Origin: an uncultured Lachnospiraceae bacterium | GTDB taxonomy: Bacteria > Bacillota > Clostridia > Lachnospirales > Lachnospiraceae | DNA: 6,899 nucleotides | Assembly (NCBI GenBank): GCA_947174985.1 | Contig: CAMWLB010000165.1 | Location: 1 to 6,899, forward strand | Reading direction: 5' to 3' | In this document: positions 1 through 5,777 of the stretch, in pieces | Layout: each line of letters starts with the position of its first letter | How positions within the stretch are numbered: the first letter of the stretch is position 1 | Translations under genes and position numbers: made by a program | The notes under the pieces: model-generated | What the model was told of the DNA's origin: nothing | What the model saw: the letters and a program-made list of their open reading frames with translations, nothing else | Databases searched by the model: none

Positions 1-383
1 AGCACAAAACAACAGAATAATCCCAGAAATATTACGAGCCCGAGCTCGGTAACAGGGATTCCCCGCTTTTTAAACCGCATTTTGCAGGCTTTATATTTGG
101 GGCTGTTAAAAGTGGCAATATAAAATATCAGCGCGGTCAGCCCAAAGACGGCAGTCAGAACCGCGGCCAGCAGAAATGTTTTTTCGAGCAGCTTATACCA
201 GTCTGCATATCCCTTCAGCAAAAGGGCAGCGGTATCCGCGCCCGCAATATATTTTCGCAGGGTGCCGGGCTGCAAAACATAGGCAATTGCTGCCGCCGAC
301 ACGAGAAAAGCAAATATAAAATAAAGTAACCATTGTGAGTATTTCCATTGTAGTTTACGGGCTTCTTTCTTGTCTATGTCCAT
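1..383 (-). CDS. Unrecognised multi-pass membrane protein, N-terminal part (runs off left edge)
   Basis: Reading the minus strand from the ATG at 383 gives 127 uninterrupted codons to the window edge, so the C-terminus is missing. The protein starts MDIDKKEARKLQWKYSQW. It has three hydrophobic stretches: about residues 19-37 (LLYFIFAFLVSAAAIAYVL), 69-91 (TFLLAAVLTAVFGLTALIF and onward), and from 112 to the edge (TELGLVIFLGLFCCFVL). The first segment follows a basic, aromatic N-terminus. The region between segments two and three is strongly positive (KYKACKMRFKKRG) and is probably cytoplasmic by the positive-inside rule. The start is supported by a Shine-Dalgarno AAAGGA at 394-399, 10 nt upstream, and by a promoter at 417-445. 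It is transcribed divergently from the SbcD-like operon. I do not recognise the family and infer no function beyond an integral membrane protein. The reading frame is clear; its identity is not. Confidence 0.75.
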   Translation of the reverse strand, partial: MDIDKKEARKLQWKYSQWLLYFIFAFLVSAAAIAYVLQPGTLRKYIAGADTAALLLKGYADWYKLLEKTFLLAAVLTAVFGLTALIFYIATFNSPKYKACKMRFKKRGIPVTELGLVIFLGLFCCFV

Positions 384-416
384 ATGTGTCTTTTCCTTTC
401 AGGCTAAACTGATTTC

Positions 417-445
417 ATTTTAGCATGTTTCGCAGATAAGGTAAA
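417..445 (-). promoter_or_regulatory. Predicted sigma-A promoter for the leftward membrane-protein gene
   Basis: On the minus strand the -35-like TTTACC (440-445) is followed by a 17-nt spacer and the -10-like TAAAAT (417-422). A TGC directly before the -10 box matches an extended -10 (TGn). Transcription would start near 410, giving a leader of roughly 27 nt before the ATG at 383. The -10 matches the consensus at five of six bases and the -35 at four of six. This is a motif call only. Confidence 0.5.
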
Positions 446-510
446 GATAATACGCCCAATTGGCAGAGGCTGTATGCAAGAGCGTCTGCAGAAGGTAACG
501 GCGCGTTTTC

Positions 511-539
511 TTGCCCCGAAGCGGGATTTGTGTTAGTAT
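511..539 (+). promoter_or_regulatory. Predicted sigma-A promoter for the SbcD/YhaN-like operon
   Basis: TTGCCC (511-516) and TAGTAT (534-539) are separated by 17 nt. A TGT just before the -10 box matches an extended -10. A start near 546 would leave a leader of about 33 nt carrying the Shine-Dalgarno GGGGGAG at 565-571. The spacer contains a small inverted repeat, CCCG-AAG-CGGG (515-525). It could be an operator half-site or chance. TATAAA at 537-542 is an alternative -10 but would need a 20-nt spacer. No LexA-type (CGAAC...GTTCG) box is visible. Confidence 0.55.
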
Positions 540-579
540 AAAAAGGCATGGATGATAATAAAACGGGGGAGAAATACAA

Positions 580-1635
580 ATGAAGATGATACACTGCGCA
601 GACATTCATCTGGGCTCGAAAATGGAAGCGAAGCTGCCGAAGGAAAAAGCGGACGAGAGGAAAAATGAGGTTCGCGTTTCCTTTGAACGTATGGTGCAGT
701 ATGCAAAAAACGAGGGGGTCAAGGTAATCCTGTTGTCCGGCGATGTATTTGATTCAGACAGGCCATTCAAGAGGGACAAGGTATTTTTTTACAGTGTGGT
801 AAAGAACAATCCGGAAATAGATTTTTTATACCTGCGCGGCAACCATGACAGCGAGGAGTCTTACACGGAATCTGATTTGGACAACCTGAAAACTTTTGGA
901 GCAGAGTGGAAAAGCTACACTTATGGGGAAATTGTGGTCTCCGGCATCGAGATGGCGCCGGAAAATGCGGTTTCGCTCTATACCACCTTAAACCTGAATC
1001 CGACAAAGATAAATATTGTGTTGCTGCACGGACAGATTGCGTCAGTATCGGAGATGGACAAAATCAATCTGTCCAAGCTGCGCAATAAGCACATCGATTA
1101 TCTTGCGCTGGGACATGTTCACTCCTATTCGGAGGGCAGTCTGGACGAGCGGGGGCGATATGCCTACTGCGGCTGTCTGGAGGGACGCGGTTTTGATGAG
1201 ATTGGGGAAAAGGGCTTCGTCCTTCTTGATATCGGGGTTAACATCGAGAGTAGGTTTATTCCTAATTCCTGCCGTAAAATAGAAGAGCTTTCCGTGGATA
1301 TCAGCAATGCGGACGGGATATACAACGCCTATCAGAAGGTGGCGGAAAAGCTGTCGTATTCCAAGGAGGATATGCTGCGAATCCGTCTGACGGGGGAGAT
1401 ATCCTTTGACAACGACGGATTGGCGCAGGAGGTGGAAAGGCTGCTTTCGCCAAGGTTCTATTTTGTTTCAGTCAAAGACAAAACTTTGCGGAAATTTGAT
1501 GTGGAAGCGTTGAAGGGAGATATATCACTCCGCGGTGAATTCATTCGGACGGTGCTTGCCGGACAGGAGTACACCGACGAGCAGAAGCAGCAGATCATCA
1601 GCGTCGGGCTTAAGGCGCTGCGGGATAGCAATTAG
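580..1635 (+). CDS. SbcD/YhaO-like DNA repair exonuclease (Mre11-type metallophosphoesterase)
   Basis: This 351-residue protein is the nuclease half of a bacterial Mre11-Rad50-type complex. Family members use two metal ions, usually manganese, to degrade DNA ends and open hairpins. All metal-ligand motifs are visible in order: D8-x-H10 (HCADIHLGS), G54-D55-VFD, G87-N88-H89-D90, H150 (VLLHGQ) and G178-H179-V-H181. The catalytic core spans about residues 1-220. Residues 235-310 probably form the capping domain, and the helical C-terminus from about 320 probably contacts the partner ATPase. It is shorter than E. coli SbcD (about 400 residues) and B. subtilis YhaO, mainly at the C-terminus, but nothing catalytic is missing. 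The ATG at 580 is chosen because GGGGGAG lies 8 nt upstream and the DxH motif follows immediately; an ATG two codons later is less likely. The ATPase gene follows after 20 nt, which fits an operon. Assignment to the family is secure. The choice between SbcD and YhaO naming is not, although the partner resembles YhaN. Confidence 0.93.
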   Translation: MKMIHCADIHLGSKMEAKLPKEKADERKNEVRVSFERMVQYAKNEGVKVILLSGDVFDSDRPFKRDKVFFYSVVKNNPEIDFLYLRGNHDSEESYTESDLDNLKTFGAEWKSYTYGEIVVSGIEMAPENAVSLYTTLNLNPTKINIVLLHGQIASVSEMDKINLSKLRNKHIDYLALGHVHSYSEGSLDERGRYAYCGCLEGRGFDEIGEKGFVLLDIGVNIESRFIPNSCRKIEELSVDISNADGIYNAYQKVAEKLSYSKEDMLRIRLTGEISFDNDGLAQEVERLLSPRFYFVSVKDKTLRKFDVEALKGDISLRGEFIRTVLAGQEYTDEQKQQIISVGLKALRDSN

Positions 1636-1655
1636 GGTGAGGGAGTACGCATAAA

Positions 1656-4262
1656 ATGAAACTGATAGCGTGTCATATAGAAAATTATGGAAAGATAAAA
1701 GAAAGAGACTATACCTTTGCGGACGGCATGACGGAATACTGCGAAGAAAACGGGTATGGGAAGACGACACTGGCCTCTTTTTTGAAGGCAATGTTTTATG
1801 GGCTTCCGGCGGCAAACGGGAGAACGAAGCAGTTCAATGACAGAACGCATTTTTATCCGTTTGGCGGCGGTAAATTCGGAGGCAGCCTTGACTTTGAAAA
1901 GGAAGGAAAGCGGTACAGAATTGAGCGCTTCTTTGATAAATCCAGCAACACGAAGGACAGCCTGCTTGTGTACTGCAACGGAACGCTCACGGAGGAATTG
2001 GGCGGAGAAATCGGAAAGAGTGTTTTCGGACTGGACGAGGAGGCGTTTGAGCGCACTGTGTTTGTCACCGCAGCGGAAATGGATATTGGTTCCACGAGCG
2101 GCATCAATGCGAAGCTGAACTGCTACGTGGACAACACGGACAGCGACAACAATTTTGATTCAGCAATCAAAGCGTTAAACGACAAGAGAAAAGCGTTAAA
2201 AGCGGACAGAGGAAACGGCGGTCTGATGACAGCGCAGCGGGAAGAAATCAGCCGTCTGCAATCGGAAATCGAAAATTTCAATCAGATATCAGCTTCCCTC
2301 GGCAGGCATTATGAGGAGAGAGATGTGCTTGACCGGCAGATACGGAATGTGGAGGAAAGGGAGAAGACGGAAAGCGGACTGAACCTTCTACGCCAGAAGT
2401 GGGAGACTTATGACGGTTATGCCGCTGCTCTTGCAGAGGAGAAGGAAAAGGCGGATGTACTGTGGCGGAAATATCCCAAAGGTCTGCCCACGCAGGAACA
2501 GCTTCGCGACTTGCGGGAAAAGGAAGGACTCTTAGAGAGCCTGAAGGAAAGGCAGGCGGCGGCTTCTCTCGGCAGGGAGGAGCAGGAGAGATTGGATGCG
2601 CTGTCCGAGGTGTTTGCGGAGGGCGTACCTTCAGAGGCGGCGCTTGCGCAGACGGAAGAAGAGCTTTCCCAAATCGGAAGTCTGCGGGTGCAGTTGGAAG
2701 AACTGAAAAAAGTGGCACAGACAAGGAGGCAGAAAGAGCTTTCCGACAAATTCGACGACGGCGTACCCAATGAAAAAGAATGGGACGAACTGCAGAATAT
2801 GCTTGCGGAATATCAGGATAAAGAAAAGGAATTGGACGCGGCAAAAGAACTCTCTCTGCAGACAGGACAGTCAGGGCAGAAGGAAGAAAAGCAGGCAGGC
2901 GGACTTGTGGCTGTGCTGGCGCTGGCGGCGGTCCTGCTGCTTGCAGGCGGAGCTGCGCTTTTATTTGGCGGTCAGAACAGGACTTTTGGCGTCCTGCTTT
3001 TAGGGCTTGGGGCAGCAGCGTTTATGGGCGGTATCTTTCTCTTTCTGCGGCAGCGGGGGAGTGCGGCGGCAGAGCAGGCGACAAGGCAGGAGGCGCTTGT
3101 GCGGCTTCAGAAGGAGTTTACGGACAGCAAGGACGATATTCGTGAAAGGCTGGCGCGATATGGATATTACAGCCGGAACGGCGTGGCTTATGATTTTGCC
3201 ATGCTGCAAAGAGAGGCGGAGGAGTATGAGGCTTTTCGGAAGGAAGCGGAAAGGACAAGGGAAGTTTTTGAAGAAAAGGCAAAAGTGTGCAGAGATTTGC
3301 TGGAACGTGCCGCAGCCTTTTTAGAACGGTACACGCCGGAGCCTGAGGGACTGCGGGAGAATTTTAGAAATATGCAGGATGCTTTCCGAAGGCTTAGGGA
3401 AGATGTCCGCGACTATGACAGGCTGAAAAAGACGGAGGAAAAGAACAGGGAGAAGAAGGCTTCCTGTATCAGGCAGGAAAAAGAGGTCAGGATGCAGATG
3501 CAGGAGGTGCTTTCGGCTTATGATATGGAGATTTCCCCTGATTTGAGGGAACAGCTTGAAATCTGGGGTGCGGACAGAAATGAGGCGGACCATATGGAAA
3601 AGGCAGCATCGGAGCAGAAACGGAGGCTGGAGGAGTATAAGGTAAAAAATGAACTTTCCACCAGACCCGAAGGAGAAATGACGGACACAGGAGTCCTGCG
3701 TGAAGAACAGTCCCTGAGAAGAAAGCGGCTTGCCGAGATTGACAACCAGATTGCCGACGCAGAGAATCTGCTGGAGAGGCTGCCAGAAAAGCAGAATGAA
3801 CTGGTACTTGCCGAAGAGAAACTGGAGGAATACAGGGAAGCGCATTTTATTTATACTGAGGCGATAGCGGCGCTGCAAACGGCGGAACAGAATTTAAAGG
3901 ACAAGTACATTACACCGGTAAAGGAGAGGTTCTGCGTATACTCGGAGGCGATTGAAAAAGCCATTGGAGAAAAGTTCACAATGGATAAGGATTTTCAGAT
4001 TACCTTTGAGCGCGGCGGTGAAAACCGCAAAGACAGGCATTTGAGCGCCGGAGAGAGAAGTATCTGTGCGCTGTGTTTCCGGCTTGCCCTGATAGACAAT
4101 ATGTATGAGACAGAGCAGCCCTTTATCATTATGGACGACCCCTTTGTACATTTAGATGCCGCACATATGGAAAAAACAGGAAGAGTGCTCCGTGAGCTTG
4201 CAAAGAACAGACAAATCTTGTATTTTTGCTGTCATGACAGCAGGAGGGTGATAAGGCAGTAG
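1656..4262 (+). CDS. YhaN/SbcC-like (Rad50-type) ATPase with central transmembrane hairpin
   Basis: This 868-residue SMC/Rad50-type ATPase is expected to bind DNA and gate the preceding nuclease. The N-terminus (MKLIACHIENYGKIKERDYTF) leads into a P-loop at residues 30-38, EENGYGKTT, with K36 and T37. The C-terminal half of the ATPase has an ABC signature LSAGE (796-800), a Walker B FIIMDDP (823-829, D827 and D828), a D-loop VHLD (831-834) and an H-loop histidine H860. Between them are long charged coiled-coil arms, about 170-410 and 470-750. Two hydrophobic helices at about 415-437 and 444-464 sit midway, where SbcC and Rad50 carry a zinc hook; no CxxC motif is present. Three repeats of about 47 residues lie in the first arm. 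The size suits YhaN-type proteins better than SbcC (over 1000 residues). The start is supported by GAGGGAG at 1639-1645, 10 nt upstream, 20 nt after the nuclease stop. Family known; membrane insertion inferred from hydrophobicity; exact substrate unknown. Confidence 0.9.
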   Translation: MKLIACHIENYGKIKERDYTFADGMTEYCEENGYGKTTLASFLKAMFYGLPAANGRTKQFNDRTHFYPFGGGKFGGSLDFEKEGKRYRIERFFDKSSNTKDSLLVYCNGTLTEELGGEIGKSVFGLDEEAFERTVFVTAAEMDIGSTSGINAKLNCYVDNTDSDNNFDSAIKALNDKRKALKADRGNGGLMTAQREEISRLQSEIENFNQISASLGRHYEERDVLDRQIRNVEEREKTESGLNLLRQKWETYDGYAAALAEEKEKADVLWRKYPKGLPTQEQLRDLREKEGLLESLKERQAAASLGREEQERLDALSEVFAEGVPSEAALAQTEEELSQIGSLRVQLEELKKVAQTRRQKELSDKFDDGVPNEKEWDELQNMLAEYQDKEKELDAAKELSLQTGQSGQKEEKQAGGLVAVLALAAVLLLAGGAALLFGGQNRTFGVLLLGLGAAAFMGGIFLFLRQRGSAAAEQATRQEALVRLQKEFTDSKDDIRERLARYGYYSRNGVAYDFAMLQREAEEYEAFRKEAERTREVFEEKAKVCRDLLERAAAFLERYTPEPEGLRENFRNMQDAFRRLREDVRDYDRLKKTEEKNREKKASCIRQEKEVRMQMQEVLSAYDMEISPDLREQLEIWGADRNEADHMEKAASEQKRRLEEYKVKNELSTRPEGEMTDTGVLREEQSLRRKRLAEIDNQIADAENLLERLPEKQNELVLAEEKLEEYREAHFIYTEAIAALQTAEQNLKDKYITPVKERFCVYSEAIEKAIGEKFTMDKDFQITFERGGENRKDRHLSAGERSICALCFRLALIDNMYETEQPFIIMDDPFVHLDAAHMEKTGRVLRELAKNRQILYFCCHDSRRVIRQ
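2451..2867 (+). repeat. Three tandem ~47-residue protein repeats in the first coiled-coil arm
   Basis: Within the ATPase, a unit with the pattern [YF]-x2-G-[LV]-P-x4-[LW] followed by a charged helix occurs three times: YPKGLPTQEQL (residues 273-283), FAEGVPSEAAL (320-330) and FDDGVPNEKEW (366-376). The conserved glycines are at 276, 323 and 369, spaced 47 and 46 residues apart. Units two and three also share a preceding LS-x2-F. The GxP turn probably breaks the coiled coil at regular intervals. The DNA sequence is not obviously repeated, so the duplication, if real, is old. Confidence 0.6.
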
Positions 4263-4294
4263 AAAACCGGCACACTATTTAGTGCCGGCTTTTT
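4263..4294. terminator. Bidirectional rho-independent terminator between convergent genes
   Basis: CCGGCAC (4267-4273) and GTGCCGG (4282-4288) form a 7-bp GC-rich stem with an 8-nt loop. An alternative register pairs CACTA with TAGTG. On the plus strand the stem is followed by C and five T (4290-4294). On the minus strand it is followed by four T, the complement of AAAA 4263-4266. It can therefore end both the ATPase transcript, whose stop is at 4260-4262, and the murE transcript. The murE stop codon (4275-4277) lies inside the loop, and one stem arm encodes the last murE codons. The plus-strand U-run is slightly stronger. Confidence 0.8.
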
Positions 4295-5777
4295 CCATTT
4301 CCTGTAAAATCTCAGCTACGATTTCTCTTTCATCAAAGTGGTGCTTGACGCCCTTGATTTCCTGATAGTCTTCATGTCCTTTTCCCAAAAGCAGAATGAT
4401 GTCACCAGGCTCTGCGTGGGACATGCTGTAGGCGATCGCTTCCTTGCGGTCGTCGATTTCAATGTATTTGCCGCCGCCTTTTTTTAGTCCGACCTTGATA
4501 TCTTCATTGATAGCGTGCAATTCTTCAAAGCGGGGATTGTCACAGGTCAGTATGCATAAATCCGCATATTTGCCGGTGATTTCTCCCATGTCATAGCGAC
4601 GCAGAGGGGAGCGGTTGCCGCCGCAGCCGTATACGCAGACAAGGCGTCTTGGGTGGTACTGTTGCAATGCATTTAAGGCGTTTTCCGTGCTTACCCTGTT
4701 GTGTGCGTAGTCAATCAGCATGGAGTATTCTTTGGAAACAGGGAGCAGTTCCATGCGTCCCTTGACCTTTGCCTGCTCCAATCCGTCACGGATGGTATCG
4801 GGTGCAATCCCCATCAGCCGGCAGACAGACATAGCGGCAAGCGCATTGTATACGGAAAAATACCCGGGAAGGAATATCCGGTACTCGCCGTCCAGAATGC
4901 CCTGCACGTGGAACTGCATACCCAGTCTGCTGTTCTGGTTGAGATTTTCTATGTCGTAAGCTGCCAGATCAATGTCTGCTTTTGCGTTGCTGTCGGGGGC
5001 TGCGGAGAAGGTCGTTATTTGACAGGTATGTCCCTTTGACACTTCTTCGTAATAGGAATCGTCCGCGTTGAAAATACCATACCGGCACTGTCTGAAGAGC
5101 AGGCTTTTACATGCCAGATATTCCTCAAAGGAATCGTGCTCGTTGGGGCCAATGTGATCCGGCGAGAGGTTGTTGAAGACACCGTAATCAAACTGAATTC
5201 CGGCAGTGCGTCCCAGCTTTAACGCTTGTGAGGAAACCTCCATGACGACACATTCACAGCCGGCTTCTACCATTTGGTGAAACAGGCTGTGGAGCTCGTA
5301 GGATTCCGGCGTGGTGTTTTTCAAGGGGATATGCAGCTCGCCGACTGTAGCGCCGTTTGAGCCGATAAGTCCGGTCTTTTTACCGTTGCTTTCCAGAACG
5401 CTCTTGATGATATGGGTAGTCGTGGTCTTACCGTTGGTGCCGGTCACGCCGATGGTAACTAATTTACGTGCGGGATACTCAAAAAAGGCAGCCGACATAA
5501 ATGCCAGAGCCTCTCTTGTGGAAGAAACTGCCAGTACTGTAATGTGCTCCGGAATCTGTCCGGCTGCGCCTTCATGCTCTACTACAATGACAGAGGCGCC
5601 TTTTTCGATGGCGTCGGGGATGTAGTCATGGCCGTCTGTTCTGGCTCCTGTCATGCAGACAAACATGACGTTTTTCTTGATTTTGCGGGAGTCGTAGACA
5701 ATGTCCTGCACTTCGGTCTCCATGGAGCCTTTTAAACATCGGTATTCCAGACCAGAACAAATCTTACTTAGTTTCAT
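4275..5777 (-). CDS. murE: UDP-N-acetylmuramyl-tripeptide synthetase, MurE-like, probably meso-DAP-adding
   Basis: This 500-residue cytoplasmic Mur ligase should use ATP to add a diamino acid to UDP-MurNAc-L-Ala-D-Glu in peptidoglycan synthesis. Visible motifs are the N-terminal substrate domain with DSR (29-31), the ATP loop GTNGKTTTT (113-121), NTTPES (154-159), MEVSSQ (179-184), a KSLLF lysine (K224) at the position of the carbamylated lysine, DYAHN (356-360), GCGGNR (384-389), DNPR (413-416) and GKGHEDYQ (465-472). DNPR together with the glycine and glutamate of GKGHE is the signature of meso-diaminopimelate rather than lysine addition. Length is normal. Differences from canonical MurE are EVSSQ for EVSSH, DHIGPNEH for DHLD-type, and DYAHNRVS for DYAHTPD. 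It may therefore be a second MurE paralogue, since it lies outside a dcw cluster. Its ATG overlaps the dapF stop (ATGA), implying translational coupling. GAGGA (5781-5785) and AAGGAG (5790-5795) are candidate ribosome binding sites inside dapF. Confidence 0.9.
   Translation of the reverse strand: MKLSKICSGLEYRCLKGSMETEVQDIVYDSRKIKKNVMFVCMTGARTDGHDYIPDAIEKGASVIVVEHEGAAGQIPEHITVLAVSSTREALAFMSAAFFEYPARKLVTIGVTGTNGKTTTTHIIKSVLESNGKKTGLIGSNGATVGELHIPLKNTTPESYELHSLFHQMVEAGCECVVMEVSSQALKLGRTAGIQFDYGVFNNLSPDHIGPNEHDSFEEYLACKSLLFRQCRYGIFNADDSYYEEVSKGHTCQITTFSAAPDSNAKADIDLAAYDIENLNQNSRLGMQFHVQGILDGEYRIFLPGYFSVYNALAAMSVCRLMGIAPDTIRDGLEQAKVKGRMELLPVSKEYSMLIDYAHNRVSTENALNALQQYHPRRLVCVYGCGGNRSPLRRYDMGEITGKYADLCILTCDNPRFEELHAINEDIKVGLKKGGGKYIEIDDRKEAIAYSMSHAEPGDIILLLGKGHEDYQEIKGVKHHFDEREIVAEILQEMEKAGTK

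Noticed and set aside
511..579. LexA/SOS operator upstream of the nuclease operon
   Set aside because: No match to the CGAAC-N4-GTTCG pattern could be found; damage induction cannot be claimed.
415..609. Overlapping minus-strand frames of 64 and 61 codons
   Set aside because: They cover the divergent promoters and the start of the nuclease gene and show no family features or convincing ribosome binding site.
2278..2844. 188-residue open frame on the minus strand
   Set aside because: It lies wholly inside the ATPase coding sequence, is proline- and serine-rich without a domain, and reflects the codon pattern of the opposite strand.
3321..3878. 185-residue open frame on the minus strand
   Set aside because: It is antisense to the coiled-coil arm of the ATPase; the leucine- and phenylalanine-rich composition is what antisense of Lys/Glu-rich helices gives.
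580..4262. Anti-phage defence or toxin-like nuclease/ATPase system
   Set aside because: The motifs fit the housekeeping SbcCD/YhaON repair family. No mobile or defence genes, composition shift or repeats surround it, so a defence label is unsupported.
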